DNA of 20,056 nucleotides from Savagea sp. (GCA_030147435.1 JASKZX010000192.1:1-20056); one strand, 5' to 3'; shown: positions 9,325 through 19,490, numbered from the stretch's first letter. Notes: generated from the sequence alone by a model not told the origin. Made by a program: numbers and translations.

Positions 9325-9759
9325 ATGTTAATGCCGAAACGCGTTAAGTACCGTCGTGTATTCCGTGGAAAAATGCGCGGGAAAACAAAAGGCGGAGCTA
9401 CTATTGAATTTGGAGACTACGGTTTACAAGCTTTAGAACCATCATGGATCACTGCTCGTCAAATCGAGTCAGCACGTATTGCGATGACACGTTTTATGAA
9501 ACGTGGCGGTAAAGTATGGGTAAACATTTTCCCACACAAACCATATACGAAAAAGCCTCTTGAAGTTCGAATGGGTTCAGGTAAAGGGGCCGTCGAAGGA
9601 TGGGTCGCAGTAGTTAAACCAGGTCGCGTTATGTTTGAAATCGCAGGGGTACCAGAAGAAACAGCTCGTGAAGCACTTCGCCTTGCTGGACATAAGCTGC
9701 CAATCAAAACGAAATTTGTAAAACGAACAGAAATTGGTGGTGAATCTAATGAAAGCTAA
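9325..9759 (+). CDS. rplP: 50S ribosomal protein L16
   Basis: L16 is a late-assembly protein that helps position the A-site tRNA. The 144-residue product matches the usual length and opens [19 protein letters not shown], with the conserved [20 protein letters not shown] segment. The ATG at 9325 follows GGAAGGAGG and the rpsC stop by one base; a longer in-frame reading inside rpsC is not supported. Its end overlaps rpmC by 11 bases. Confidence 0.97.
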   Translation: MLMPKRVKYRRVFRGKMRGKTKGGATIEFGDYGLQALEPSWITARQIESARIAMTRFMKRGGKVWVNIFPHKPYTKKPLEVRMGSGKGAVEGWVAVVKPGRVMFEIAGVPEETAREALRLAGHKLPIKTKFVKRTEIGGESNES

Positions 9760-9949
9760 TGAAATCCGTGAGTTAACAAACGCAGAGATCGAGCAGAAAG
9801 TACAATCACTGAAAGAAGAGCTTTTCAACCTTCGCTTCCAATTAGCGACAGGGCAATTAGAAAACACAGCACGCATCAAACAAGTACGTAAAACGATTGC
9901 GCGCATGAAGACTGTCATCCGTCAAAGAGAAATCAGTGAAAATAACTGA
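9749..9949 (+). CDS. rpmC: 50S ribosomal protein L29
   Basis: L29 is a small helical-hairpin protein next to L23 at the tunnel exit. The 66-residue product has the family pattern: [10 protein letters not shown], then [22 protein letters not shown] and a basic second helix. The ATG at 9749 lies inside the last codons of rplP, 11 bases overlapping, with GGTGGTG as a weak ribosome binding site, which suggests translation is coupled to rplP. Confidence 0.95.
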   Translation: MKANEIRELTNAEIEQKVQSLKEELFNLRFQLATGQLENTARIKQVRKTIARMKTVIRQREISENN

Positions 9950-9967
9950 TAAAGGAGGTTGCAACTA

Positions 9968-10231
9968 ATGGCAGAACGTAACCAACGTAAAGTATATACA
10001 GGACGCGTTGTATCTGACAAAATGGATAAAACGATCACTGTAGCGGTTGAAACACAAAAACAACACGCATTATACGGTAAACGTTTAAAATATACGAAAA
10101 AGCTCAAAGCACATGATGAGCAAAACACTGCAAAAGAAGGCGACATCGTTCGCGTAATGGAAACACGTCCATTATCAGCGACAAAACGATTCCGTCTCGT
10201 AGAAATTGTAGAAGAAGCAATCATTATCTAA
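9968..10231 (+). CDS. rpsQ: 30S ribosomal protein S17
   Basis: S17 is a primary 16S rRNA-binding protein with an OB fold. The 87-residue product shows [19 protein letters not shown] and the KLKAHDE and [14 protein letters not shown] segments. The ATG at 9968 lies 8 bases after AAAGGAGGT; an alternative TTG overlaps that site. It is the last gene of the S10 block; 43 nt separate it from rplN and no terminator is visible. Confidence 0.97.
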   Translation: MAERNQRKVYTGRVVSDKMDKTITVAVETQKQHALYGKRLKYTKKLKAHDEQNTAKEGDIVRVMETRPLSATKRFRLVEIVEEAIII

Positions 10232-10274
10232 TGATTGACAAATAGAAAAACAGTCCGAGGGGAGGTAGCCTCTA

Positions 10275-10643
10275 ATGATCCAACAAGAGAGTCGTATGAA
10301 AGTTGCCGACAACTCTGGTGCACGTGAGGTTTCAACGATCAAAGTTCTAGGTGGAACAGGTCGTAAATCAGCGAACATCGGGGACATCGTTGTATGTTCA
10401 GTTAAAAAAGCAACACCAGGTGGAGTTGTTAAAAAAGGTGAAGTAGTTAAAGCTGTTATCGTTCGTTCGAAAACAGGAGTTCGCCGTGATGATGGTTCAT
10501 ACATTAAGTTTGATGAAAACGCATGTGTCATCGTTCGCGATGATAAAAGCCCACGTGGAACGCGTATTTTCGGACCAGTTGCACGTGAATTACGTGACAA
10601 CGACTTCATGAAAATCATTTCACTCGCTCCAGAAGTTCTTTAA
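10275..10643 (+). CDS. rplN: 50S ribosomal protein L14
   Basis: L14 lies at the subunit interface and contacts 16S rRNA. The 122-residue product is of standard length, with the signature [19 protein letters not shown] and the [16 protein letters not shown] and [16 protein letters not shown] segments. It opens the spc block. The ribosome binding site GGGGAGG (10259-10265) is followed by CCTC four bases later, so a short GAGG-TAG-CCTC hairpin could mask it. Confidence 0.98.
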   Translation: MIQQESRMKVADNSGAREVSTIKVLGGTGRKSANIGDIVVCSVKKATPGGVVKKGEVVKAVIVRSKTGVRRDDGSYIKFDENACVIVRDDKSPRGTRIFGPVARELRDNDFMKIISLAPEVL

Positions 10644-10680
10644 TTCGCATGTAAGTGCAATGTCAAGGAGGTGCGAACAA

Positions 10681-10992
10681 ATGCACGTAAAAAAAGGTGA
10701 TAAAGTGATGGTCATCACAGGGAAAGATAAAGGCAAAACAGGAGTAATCCTCGCAGCATTCCCTAAAAACGATCGCGTTCTCGTTGAAGGTGTCAACGTT
10801 GTGAAAAAGCATACAGGACCGAGCCAAATGAATCCACAAGGTGGAATCGTTGAAGAAGAAGCTCCGATCCACGTATCAAACGTCATGCCACTTGACCCGA
10901 AAACAGGAGAACCTACACGCGTAGGTTACAAAGTAGAAGATGGCAAAAAGATTCGAATTGCTAAAAAATCTGGCGAAGCGCTAGATAAGTAA
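10681..10992 (+). CDS. rplX: 50S ribosomal protein L24
   Basis: L24 is an assembly initiator that binds the 5' end of 23S rRNA. The 103-residue product has an N-terminal KOW motif ([18 protein letters not shown]) and a [19 protein letters not shown] segment typical of the family. The ATG at 10681 lies 8 bases after AAGGAGGT; an in-frame start 21 bases upstream overlaps that site. TTCGCA (10644-10649) and TGCGAA (10672-10677) flank the ribosome binding site. Confidence 0.97.
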   Translation: MHVKKGDKVMVITGKDKGKTGVILAAFPKNDRVLVEGVNVVKKHTGPSQMNPQGGIVEEEAPIHVSNVMPLDPKTGEPTRVGYKVEDGKKIRIAKKSGEALDK

Positions 10993-11021
10993 TCTGATTT
11001 GAAAGGAGGACCTACTTTAAG

Positions 11022-11561
11022 ATGAGCCGTTTAAAAGAAAAATTCCAAAAAGAAATTACACCTGCTCTTATGAGCAAGTTTGAATATAGCTCAGTTATGC
11101 AAGTGCCAGAAGTACACAAAGTTGTTATCAACATGGGTATCGGCGATGCTGTACAAAACGCAAAAGCACTTGATGCTGCAGTTGAAGAGTTAACATTAAT
11201 CTCTGGTCAAAAGCCAGTAGTAACAAAAGCGAAAAAATCAATTGCTGGTTTCCGTCTTCGTGAGGAAATGCCAATTGGTGCAAAAGTGACTCTCCGTGGA
11301 GAGCGTATGTATGAATTCTTAGATAAGTTAGTCTCAGTTTCGCTTCCACGTGTTCGTGACTTCCGTGGAGTTTCAAACCGTGCATTCGACGGTCGTGGAA
11401 ACTACACATTAGGTATTCGCGAGCAGCTTATTTTCCCTGAGATCGACTATGACAAAGTGAACAAAGTACGAGGAATGGATATCGTTATTGTAACAACAGC
11501 TGAAACAGATGAGGAAGCTCATGAGTTGTTAAAACAAATGGGTATGCCGTTCCAAAAATAA
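11022..11561 (+). CDS. rplE: 50S ribosomal protein L5
   Basis: L5 binds 5S rRNA and forms the bridge to the small subunit near the P-site tRNA. The 179-residue product carries [32 protein letters not shown] and a C-terminal [16 protein letters not shown] segment, all typical. The ATG lies 12 bases after GAAAGGAGG. It sits between rplX and rpsN, the usual spc order. Confidence 0.98.
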   Translation: MSRLKEKFQKEITPALMSKFEYSSVMQVPEVHKVVINMGIGDAVQNAKALDAAVEELTLISGQKPVVTKAKKSIAGFRLREEMPIGAKVTLRGERMYEFLDKLVSVSLPRVRDFRGVSNRAFDGRGNYTLGIREQLIFPEIDYDKVNKVRGMDIVIVTTAETDEEAHELLKQMGMPFQK

Positions 11562-11579
11562 TGTAAGGGAGGCGACAAT

Positions 11580-11765
11580 GTGGCTAAAAAATCAATGATT
11601 GCAAAGCAACAGCGACCACAGAAGTTTAAAGTACGTGAATACACACGTTGTAAACGTTGTGGACGTCCACATTCTGTCTATCGTAAATTTATGCTTTGCC
11701 GTATTTGTTTCCGTGAGTTAGCATATAAGGGACAAATTCCTGGCGTTAAAAAAGCAAGCTGGTAA
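11580..11765 (+). CDS. rpsN: 30S ribosomal protein S14, zinc-binding type
   Basis: S14 completes the 30S head next to S3, S10 and S19. The 61-residue product is the short zinc-type form with Cys24, Cys27, Cys40 and Cys43 in two CxxC pairs (CKRC and CRIC). The start is GTG at 11580, because only this frame gives [12 protein letters not shown]; an ATG two bases earlier (11578) is out of frame and reads only six codons before a stop. AAGGGAGG lies 7 bases before the GTG. It sits between rplE and rpsH, where Bacillus keeps the zinc form. Confidence 0.97.
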   Translation: MAKKSMIAKQQRPQKFKVREYTRCKRCGRPHSVYRKFMLCRICFRELAYKGQIPGVKKASW

Positions 11766-11797
11766 TCCCCTAATTTGGGAAGGAGGTAAATAGTGAA

Positions 11798-12196
11798 ATG
11801 ACTATGAGTGATCCAATTGCAGATATGCTTACACGCATTCGTAACGCGAACATGGTTCGTCACGAACAGCTTGAAGTACCTGCTTCAAACATGAAACGAC
11901 AAATTGCAGAAATCTTAAAAAATGAAGGATTCATCCGCGATGTAGAATACATCGAAGATGACAAACAAGGTATCATCCGCATTTTCTTAAAATACGGTCC
12001 AAATGAAGAACGCGTAATCACAGGATTAAAGCGTATTTCTAAACCAGGACTTCGTGTTTACGCTAAAGCGGACGAAGTACCACGTGTATTCAACGGTTTA
12101 GGTATCGCACTTGTTTCTACATCACAAGGTGTTGTATCTGATAAAGAAGCACGCGCTAAACAAGTCGGCGGAGAAATCGTCGCTTACGTTTGGTAA
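11798..12196 (+). CDS. rpsH: 30S ribosomal protein S8
   Basis: S8 is a primary 16S rRNA-binding protein of the central domain; in E. coli it represses translation of the spc operon. The 132-residue product begins [17 protein letters not shown] and ends GGEIVAYVW, with [13 protein letters not shown] near the C-terminus, matching the Bacillus length. A second ATG two codons later is possible, but the first keeps the family length. GAAGGAGGT lies about 11 bases upstream. Confidence 0.97.
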   Translation: MTMSDPIADMLTRIRNANMVRHEQLEVPASNMKRQIAEILKNEGFIRDVEYIEDDKQGIIRIFLKYGPNEERVITGLKRISKPGLRVYAKADEVPRVFNGLGIALVSTSQGVVSDKEARAKQVGGEIVAYVW

Positions 12197-12227
12197 TTAT
12201 TGATAAATTGAATGGAGGTGCAGTAGT

Positions 12228-12767
12228 ATGTCACGTATTGGAGATCGTCCAATCGCATTCCCAGAGGGTGTAACAGTTGACGTTGCAGCAGGTAACGTAG
12301 TAACAGTTAAAGGCCCAAAAGGGGAACTTACACGAGCATTAGATGCTGAAATGAAGTTAGAAAAAGGTGAAGATGCGATCGTTGTACAACGTCCATCTGA
12401 TTCGAAAAAACACCGTGCAATGCACGGAACGACACGTTCACTTTTAGAAAACATGATCACAGGTGTTTCTAAAGGATTTGAAAAAGTACTTGAACTCGAA
12501 GGAGTTGGGTACCGTGCACAATTAAAAGGTGATACTCTCGTACTTAACTTAGGATATTCACACCCAGTTGAATTTAAAGCTGAAGAAGGTATGGAAATCG
12601 AAGTACCAGAGAACACGAAAGTCATCATTCGCGGAATTAGCCGTGAGCGTGTAGGAGCTCTTGCTTCTAACATTCGTCAAGTACGTCCACCTGAGCCGTA
12701 CAAAGGAAAAGGTGTTCGCTACGCAGGAGAGCACATCCGTCGTAAAGAAGGTAAAACAGGTAAATAA
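12228..12767 (+). CDS. rplF: 50S ribosomal protein L6
   Basis: L6 lies near the factor-binding site of the 50S subunit and contacts the sarcin-ricin loop. The 179-residue product has two similar domains, starting [15 protein letters not shown], and the C-terminal signature [11 protein letters not shown]. The ATG lies 7 bases after TGGAGGTG. Standard spc order between rpsH and rplR. Confidence 0.98.
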   Translation: MSRIGDRPIAFPEGVTVDVAAGNVVTVKGPKGELTRALDAEMKLEKGEDAIVVQRPSDSKKHRAMHGTTRSLLENMITGVSKGFEKVLELEGVGYRAQLKGDTLVLNLGYSHPVEFKAEEGMEIEVPENTKVIIRGISRERVGALASNIRQVRPPEPYKGKGVRYAGEHIRRKEGKTGK

Positions 12768-12798
12768 TGCTAGATAGCATTCGGAAGGAGTGACTACG

Positions 12799-13161
12799 AT
12801 GATTAAGAAAATCAACAAGAACGCTAGCCGTAAAAAACGTCATACGCGTGTTCGCTTAAAAGTAAGTGGCACACCTGAGCGTCCACGTTTAAACGTATTC
12901 CGTTCAAACAAACACATCCAAGCACAATTAATCGATGATGTGAACGGAGTAACAATTGTTAGCGCGTCTACAAAAGATAAAGATTTCAAAGGCGAATCTA
13001 CATCGAATAAAGAAGCAGCTGCATTAGTTGGCGAAATGATCGCTAAACGAGCTGCAGATAAAGAAGTCACTGAGGTCGTATTTGACCGCGGTGGATATGT
13101 TTTCCACGGTCGCGTAAAAGCATTAGCAGACGCTGCACGTGAGAACGGATTACAATTTTAA
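12799..13161 (+). CDS. rplR: 50S ribosomal protein L18
   Basis: L18 binds 5S rRNA together with L5 in the central protuberance. The 120-residue product has the basic N-terminus, the [14 protein letters not shown] segment and the C-terminal [20 protein letters not shown] segment. The ATG at 12799 follows GGAAGGAG by about 10 bases; an in-frame alternative three codons upstream overlaps that site. Confidence 0.97.
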   Translation: MIKKINKNASRKKRHTRVRLKVSGTPERPRLNVFRSNKHIQAQLIDDVNGVTIVSASTKDKDFKGESTSNKEAAALVGEMIAKRAADKEVTEVVFDRGGYVFHGRVKALADAARENGLQF

Positions 13162-13185
13162 TCGAGGGAGGGACACTAAACTACC

Positions 13186-13689
13186 ATGCGTCAGAATAAA
13201 AAGAAACGAAACAGTGAATTTGAAGAACGTGTTGTAACGATCAACCGAGTTTCTAAAGTTGTTAAAGGTGGACGTAACTTCCGCTTTACAGCATTAGTCG
13301 TTGTCGGTGATAAAAAAGGTCGTGTAGGCTATGGAACAGGGAAGGCACAGGAAATTCCTGATGCAATCCGTAAAGCTGTAGAAGATGCAGAGAAAAACTT
13401 AATCAATGTACCAATCACACGTGGTACAACTCCACACGAAATTCTTGGACACTCAGGAGCAGGTAAAGTGTTAATTAAACCAGCTGCTTCAGGTACAGGA
13501 GTTATCGCAGGTGGACCAGTTCGTGCCGTACTCGAACTTGTCGGTATTACAGACGTATTATCAAAATCTTTAGGATCATCAACGCCAATTAACATGGTTC
13601 GTGCGACAATCCAAGGTTTAGATAACTTAAAACGTCCTGAAGAAGTTGCAAAACTTCGTGGAAAAACGTTAGAAGAGCTTTTTAACTAA
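13186..13689 (+). CDS. rpsE: 30S ribosomal protein S5
   Basis: S5 lies by the mRNA entry channel and affects decoding accuracy. The 167-residue product has the S5 double-stranded-RNA-binding fold, with [18 protein letters not shown] and [20 protein letters not shown], and a C-terminal domain with [15 protein letters not shown]. The ATG lies 15 bases after GAGGGAGG, slightly wider than its neighbours. It sits between rplR and rpmD. Confidence 0.97.
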   Translation: MRQNKKKRNSEFEERVVTINRVSKVVKGGRNFRFTALVVVGDKKGRVGYGTGKAQEIPDAIRKAVEDAEKNLINVPITRGTTPHEILGHSGAGKVLIKPAASGTGVIAGGPVRAVLELVGITDVLSKSLGSSTPINMVRATIQGLDNLKRPEEVAKLRGKTLEELFN

Positions 13690-13702
13690 GGAGGAAGCGA
13701 CA

Positions 13703-13885
13703 ATGGCAAACACAGTAAAAATTACTCTTACTAAAAGTGTAATCGGTGCAAGCCCGGCACAACGCCGTTCAATTGAAGCTCTTGGTTTACGTAAGCTCAA
13801 CCAAACAGTAGAGCGCACGAATGACGAAGTGCTTCGTGGGGTCCTCAACAAAGTAGGACACCTCGTTACAGTAACTGAGAAATAA
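13703..13885 (+). CDS. rpmD: 50S ribosomal protein L30
   Basis: L30 is a small protein of the 50S subunit. The 60-residue product has the family pattern: a short beta strand VKITLTKS, then [20 protein letters not shown] and the [12 protein letters not shown] end. The ATG lies 8 bases after AAGGAGG, which itself overlaps the rpsE stop. Standard spc order before rplO. Confidence 0.96.
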   Translation: MANTVKITLTKSVIGASPAQRRSIEALGLRKLNQTVERTNDEVLRGVLNKVGHLVTVTEK

Positions 13886-13917
13886 TCTTTAATTTAGAAC
13901 AGAAGGAGGTGCCGATC

Positions 13918-14360
13918 ATGAAATTACACGAACTTAAACCAGCAGCAGGGTCACGTAAAGCTCGCCACCGCGTTGGTCGTGGACATGGTGCAGGCTGGGG
14001 TAAAACAGCAGGCCGTGGACATAAAGGACAAAAAGCGCGTTCAGGTGGTGGAAACGCACGTCTTGGTTTCGAAGGGGGACAAACACAACTCTTCAAACGT
14101 TTACCAAAACGTGGTTTCACAAACATCACTCGTAAAGAGTATACAGTAGTGAATATTGCAGCACTTAACCGTTTTGAAGATGGCACGGAAGTAACGCCTG
14201 AACTGCTTATCGAAACAGGAGTTGTCAGCAAAAAAACAGCGCTTATCAAAATCCTCGGTGAAGGATCACTTGATAAAAAGCTCACTGTAAAAGCTCATAA
14301 GTTCTCTGCTTCAGCTAAAGAGGCAATCGAAAAAGCGGGCGGGCAAACAGAGGTGGTATA

Positions 14361-14361
<1 letters not shown>
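13918..14361 (+). CDS. rplO: 50S ribosomal protein L15
   Basis: L15 is a late-assembly protein with a long glycine- and arginine-rich N-terminal tail buried in 23S rRNA. The 147-residue product begins [20 protein letters not shown] and contains the [19 protein letters not shown] tail region. The ATG at 13918 follows GAAGGAGGT by 7 bases. Its stop overlaps the secY start by one base (TAATG). Confidence 0.97.
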
Positions 14362-16342
<1,981 letters not shown>

Positions 16343-16349
16343 TTTAAAG

Positions 16350-16576
16350 TTGCATTCGCTACAGGATAACGAGCTGCAAAAGCATATGGTGCCCGGTATC
16401 GGAGCAAGACGGTTCAAGTGAAGCTGCAATAACCTTCAAGTAACTTCTCCATACAAAAGGACATTCATATAGATGAGAGATCGTCGAGAGTGTCGCAGAC
16501 ATTTTCGCCACAGTCACTCATGTAATCCGGACATATGTAGTAAGGAAGCTTTGAAGGCGACACGATGCCGCCGCTC
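16350..16576 (+). pseudogene. Possible decayed methionine aminopeptidase (map) remnant
   Basis: No intact frame exists in the 272-nt adk-infA gap, but short stretches resemble Map in the expected order. At 16371-16400 the frame reads ELQKHMVPGI, like ELKKHIKPGI near the Map N-terminus. At 16483-16527, in the next frame, it reads VES...FATVTHVI, like VES..FSVVREYV. One base further, at 16529-16576, it reads GHM, two stops, then GSFEGDTMPPL, like the metal-site segment GHG...FHEDP..P. The middle 100 or so residues and both ends would be missing. Bacillus carries map at exactly this place. The matches are short and were found by eye in three frames, so chance cannot be excluded; the gap could simply be untranslated spacer. 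Confidence 0.45.
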
Positions 16577-16614
16577 GAGATACCTTTATTAACTATTGAA
16601 GGGGGACAAGTTTG

Positions 16615-16833
16615 ATGGCGAAAGAAGAAGCAATTGAAGTTGAAGGAACAATTGTTGAAGCATTACCGAATGCTAACTTCAAAGTGGAGTTAGAAAATGG
16701 TCACGAAGTACTTGCGCACGTATCTGGAAAGATCCGTATGCACTATATTCGTATTTTACCAGGTGATAAAGTAACGGTAGAGCTCTCACCTTATGATTTG
16801 ACTCGTGGTCGAATCACATACCGTTTTAAATAA
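16615..16833 (+). CDS. infA: Translation initiation factor IF-1
   Basis: IF-1 binds the 30S A site and helps IF-2 and IF-3 choose the initiator tRNA. The 72-residue product is the exact standard length, a single OB fold with [37 protein letters not shown] and the C-terminal [14 protein letters not shown]. The ATG at 16615 lies 8 bases after AAGGGGG; a TTG one codon upstream is less likely. It opens the alpha block after the 272-nt gap. Confidence 0.98.
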   Translation: MAKEEAIEVEGTIVEALPNANFKVELENGHEVLAHVSGKIRMHYIRILPGDKVTVELSPYDLTRGRITYRFK

Positions 16834-16869
16834 ACTTTTGCACTCCGGACTACTAAGGAGGTTACATCA

Positions 16870-16983
16870 ATGAAAGTGAAACCATCAGTTAAGCCGATCT
16901 GCGAGAAATGTAAAGTCATTCGTCGTCGCGGTCGCGTAATGGTAATTTGTGAAAACCCGAAACATAAACAACGTCAAGGATAA
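16870..16983 (+). CDS. rpmJ: 50S ribosomal protein L36, zinc-binding type
   Basis: L36 is the smallest 50S protein and binds 23S rRNA. The 37-residue product opens [20 protein letters not shown] and ends KHKQRQG, the standard length. Cys11, Cys14, Cys27 and His32 form the zinc ribbon, so this is the zinc-containing form. The ATG lies 8 bases after AAGGAGGT. It sits between infA and rpsM, the normal alpha-operon order. Confidence 0.97.
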   Translation: MKVKPSVKPICEKCKVIRRRGRVMVICENPKHKQRQG

Positions 16984-17006
16984 TATAAAAGGAGGTGCAT
17001 GTACCC

Positions 17007-17360
17007 ATGGCACGTATTGCAGGTGTGGATATTCCACGTGAGAAACGTATCGTTATCTCATTAACGTACATTTACGGAATTGGAAAAACGACAGCACAAA
17101 AAGTATTAGCTGAAGCAGGAGTAGATCCAAACACTCGTGTAAACGAGTTATCAGACGCTGAACTTGATAAAATTCGTCAAGTTGTTGACGGATTAAAAAT
17201 CGAAGGAGACCTTCGTCGTGAAGTATCATTCGATATTAAACGTTTAAAAGAAATCGGTAGCTACCGAGGTATGCGTCACCGCCGTAACTTACCAGTTCGC
17301 GGACAAAAAACGAAAAACAACGCTCGTACACGTAAAGGACCGAAGCGTTCAATTCACTAA
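17007..17360 (+). CDS. rpsM: 30S ribosomal protein S13
   Basis: S13 sits in the 30S head and its C-terminal tail contacts the P-site tRNA. The 117-residue product shows [26 protein letters not shown] and the [20 protein letters not shown] segment. It ends KGPKRSIH and so is about four residues shorter than the Bacillus protein, lacking the usual ANKKK-type lysine tail. The ATG at 17007 follows AAAGGAGGT by about 9 bases. Confidence 0.97.
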   Translation: MARIAGVDIPREKRIVISLTYIYGIGKTTAQKVLAEAGVDPNTRVNELSDAELDKIRQVVDGLKIEGDLRREVSFDIKRLKEIGSYRGMRHRRNLPVRGQKTKNNARTRKGPKRSIH

Positions 17361-17383
17361 TTTTTAAAGGAGGGAAATAACTA

Positions 17384-17773
17384 ATGGTACGTAAACAACA
17401 ACCACGTCGTCGTCGTCAACTTCGTCAAGTTGAAGCAGGTATCGGACATATCCGTTCAACATTCAACAACACGATCGTAACAATTACAGACACACACGGA
17501 AATGCGATTTCTTGGTCAAGTGCTGGAGCTTTAGGCTTCAAAGGATCACGTAAATCAACTCCGTTCGCTGCACAAATGGCTGCAGAAACAGCTGCACAAG
17601 TTGCATTAGAACACGGCATGAAAACAATTGAAGTAACAGTAAAAGGACCAGGTGCTGGTCGTGAAGCAGCAATTCGTTCACTCCAAGCAGCAGGCCTTGA
17701 AGTCACAGCAATTCGTGACGTTACACCAATCCCGCATAACGGATGCCGTCCACCAAAGCGTCGTCGCGTATAA
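17384..17773 (+). CDS. rpsK: 30S ribosomal protein S11
   Basis: S11 lies on the 30S platform near the mRNA exit and the Shine-Dalgarno helix. The 129-residue product has [15 protein letters not shown], the [15 protein letters not shown] segment and the C-terminal signature [14 protein letters not shown]. The ATG lies 8 bases after AAAGGAGGG. The next gene, rpoA, is 118 nt away, across two possible hairpins. Confidence 0.98.
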   Translation: MVRKQQPRRRRQLRQVEAGIGHIRSTFNNTIVTITDTHGNAISWSSAGALGFKGSRKSTPFAAQMAAETAAQVALEHGMKTIEVTVKGPGAGREAAIRSLQAAGLEVTAIRDVTPIPHNGCRPPKRRRV

Positions 17774-17796
17774 TGCAAACTGTACACATGATGAAT

Positions 17797-17842
17797 CGTA
17801 TCCCTCAAGATACGTTATTGTGTTTAGATCTAGGAACGCAAT
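17797..17842 (+). other. Two tandem hairpins between rpsK and rpoA
   Basis: CGTATC (17797-17802) pairs perfectly with GATACG (17809-17814) around a CCTCAA loop. Two bases later ATTGTGTT (17817-17824) pairs with AACGCAAT (17835-17842), with one G-U pair and a TAGATCTAGG loop. Neither is followed by T-runs. They end about 36 bases before the rpoA ribosome binding site and could serve mRNA processing or regulation of rpoA; no protein target is evident. Confidence 0.5.
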
Positions 17843-17891
17843 GTCAATGTGGAGCAAGTTATACTAAAGACGTTTTGAAGGAGGGTAAATA

Positions 17892-18836
17892 ATGATCGAA
17901 ATTGAAAAGCCAAAAATTGAAACAGTTGAGCTCAGCGAAGATAATTCGTTCGGCAAATTTGTCGTCGAACCGCTAGAGCGTGGGTATGGGAATACATTAG
18001 GAAATTCTTTACGCCGCGTCCTTCTTTCTTCATTACCAGGAGCTGCTGTGACATCGATTCAAATTGATGGAGTTCTTCATGAATTTTCAACAGTTGAAGG
18101 TGTTGTAGAAGACGTCGCTACGATCGTCTTAAACATTAAACAACTAGCGATGAAAATTTACTCAGAAGATGAGAAAGTTCTCGAAATCGATGCGAAAGGC
18201 GAAGGTGTCGTAACAGCTGCAGATATTATGCACGATAGCGATGTTGAAATTTTAAACCCAGACCTTCCGATTGCTACGTTAGGCAAAAATGCACATTTAC
18301 GTATGCGTATGTATGCTGTTCGTGGTCGAGGATATGCAACATCTGAAGAGAATAAACGTGAAGACTTAGCGATTGGTGTTATTCCGGTTGACTCTATTTA
18401 CACTCCAGTTTCACGCGTAAACTACCAAGTAGAAAATACGCGAGTAGGTCAAAGCACAAACTTTGATAAGTTAACGCTTGATATTTGGACAGATGGCAGT
18501 ATCGGTCCGAAGGAAGCTGTTTCACTCGGTGCGAAAATTTTGACAGAGCATTTAAATATCTTCGTTAATATGACAGATGAAGCTCAAGAAGCAGAAATCA
18601 TGGTCGAAAAAGAAGAAGATGAAACAGAAAAAGTATTAGAAATGACGATCGAAGAATTAGATCTTTCGGTTCGTTCATACAACTGTTTAAAACGAGCAGG
18701 CATCAATACGGTGCATGAGCTTACAAATAAAACAGAAGCAGAAATGATGAAAGTCCGTAACTTAGGTAAAAAATCATTAGCTGAAGTGAAAAACAAGCTT
18801 GATGAACTGAACTTAGAATTACGTTCAGAAGAATAA
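17892..18836 (+). CDS. rpoA: DNA-directed RNA polymerase subunit alpha
   Basis: The alpha subunit dimerises to nucleate RNA polymerase assembly and contacts promoter UP elements and activators. The 314-residue product has the N-terminal domain with [20 protein letters not shown] and [17 protein letters not shown], an acidic linker near residues 235-245, and a C-terminal domain with [16 protein letters not shown] and [13 protein letters not shown]. The ATG lies 8 bases after AAGGAGGG. It sits between rpsK and rplQ, the conserved alpha-operon place. Confidence 0.99.
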   Translation: MIEIEKPKIETVELSEDNSFGKFVVEPLERGYGNTLGNSLRRVLLSSLPGAAVTSIQIDGVLHEFSTVEGVVEDVATIVLNIKQLAMKIYSEDEKVLEIDAKGEGVVTAADIMHDSDVEILNPDLPIATLGKNAHLRMRMYAVRGRGYATSEENKREDLAIGVIPVDSIYTPVSRVNYQVENTRVGQSTNFDKLTLDIWTDGSIGPKEAVSLGAKILTEHLNIFVNMTDEAQEAEIMVEKEEDETEKVLEMTIEELDLSVRSYNCLKRAGINTVHELTNKTEAEMMKVRNLGKKSLAEVKNKLDELNLELRSEE

Positions 18837-18869
18837 GGCCGGACATATCTGATAAGGAGGGACACGAAC

Positions 18870-19250
18870 ATGGCAAAACGTAAATTAGGACGTACATCAT
18901 CACAACGTAAAGCATTACTTCGCGACTTAGCTACACAACTCATCGTACATGAGCGTATCGAGACGACAGAAGCACGTGCAAAGGACTTACGTTCAGTCGT
19001 TGAAAAAATGATTACACTCGGTAAACGAGGCGATTTACACGCACGTCGTCAGGCGCAACAATTCATTCGCCGTCAAACAGCAGTAAACACTGATGAAGAA
19101 GGCAATGAAACAGAAGTGTACGCACTTCAAAAGCTTTTCGACGAGTTAGGACCGCGTTATGCTGACCGTCAAGGTGGCTATACACGTATTATGAAAATGG
19201 GACCACGTCGCGGAGACGGAGCTCCTGTTGTTGTAATGGAACTCGTGTAA
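18870..19250 (+). CDS. rplQ: 50S ribosomal protein L17
   Basis: L17 lies near the tunnel exit of the 50S subunit. The 126-residue product begins [20 protein letters not shown], carries [14 protein letters not shown], and ends [14 protein letters not shown]. It is about six residues longer than the Bacillus subtilis protein, apparently in the acidic segment [15 protein letters not shown]. The ATG lies 9 bases after AAGGAGGG. It is the last gene of the alpha block and is followed within 10 bases by a terminator. Confidence 0.98.
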   Translation: MAKRKLGRTSSQRKALLRDLATQLIVHERIETTEARAKDLRSVVEKMITLGKRGDLHARRQAQQFIRRQTAVNTDEEGNETEVYALQKLFDELGPRYADRQGGYTRIMKMGPRRGDGAPVVVMELV

Positions 19251-19258
19251 GAAATTGT

Positions 19259-19298
19259 GGTGTGCCTGTCGTCTTATCTGCAGTCACACCCTTTTTTT
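19259..19298 (+). terminator. Intrinsic terminator of the alpha block
   Basis: GGTGTG (19259-19264) pairs with CACACC (19285-19290), extended by CTG/CAG (19266-19268 with 19281-19283) across one mismatch. Seven T follow at 19292-19298. It starts 9 bases after the rplQ stop codon and should end the long ribosomal transcript. Confidence 0.9.
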
Positions 19299-19377
19299 AA
19301 CTTCATGTATTTATACGACAATTTTAAAAAGCTTGAGCGTTACGATTGGTCAAAAGATTGACGACTGGTCTAGCTCT

Positions 19378-19463
19378 GCATCTCATCCGCTTTGCCGGAT
19401 TGAGCACCTGGCAATAGTATAATGTGCGCATTTCACGGATGAGATGCGCGCTTTTTTGTTTTT
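19378..19463 (+). promoter_or_regulatory. Attenuator-like region with alternative pairings before ecfA
   Basis: Four segments have competing pairings. Segment 1, CTCATCCG (19382-19389), pairs with segment 2, CGGA-T-TGAG (19396-19404). Segment 3, GCGCATTTCA (19426-19435), pairs with segment 4, TGAGATGCGC (19440-19449), giving a 10-bp terminator stem with a CGGA loop, followed by TTTTTTGTTTTT (19452-19463). Alternatively GCATCTCATCCG (19378-19389) forms a perfect 12-bp duplex with CGGATGAGATGC (19436-19447), which destroys the terminator stem. It lies between the rplQ terminator and the ABC ATPase gene. I see no clear promoter upstream of it, so attenuation is a hypothesis; it may just be a second terminator. 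Confidence 0.6.
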
Positions 19464-19471
19464 AAAATCAT

Positions 19472-19490
19472 CGTGTAGCTTAGCTGCACG
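19472..19490 (+). other. Hairpin just before the ecfA ribosome binding site
   Basis: CGTGTAGC (19472-19479) pairs with GCTGCACG (19483-19490) over 8 bp, with one G-U pair and a TTA loop. A small GTGT/ACAC repeat (19491-19502) follows, then the ribosome binding site AAAGGAGGA. It could shape translation initiation of the ATPase gene or be a transcript-start structure. Confidence 0.4.

Noticed and set aside
17425..17808. Long minus-strand open frame opposite rpsK
   Set aside because: It is the shadow of a strongly conserved gene with biased codon use; no ribosome binding site or known protein features.
19358..19386. TTGACG with TCTCAT at 17 bp as the ecfA promoter
   Set aside because: The -35 is good but the -10 lacks the critical second-position A, so I do not list it as a feature; RNA start mapping would decide.
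19418..19423. TATAAT inside the ecfA leader as a promoter
   Set aside because: The nearest -35-like TTGAGC is only 12 bp away and TTGCCG is 20 bp away; a start here would fall within or next to the terminator stem.
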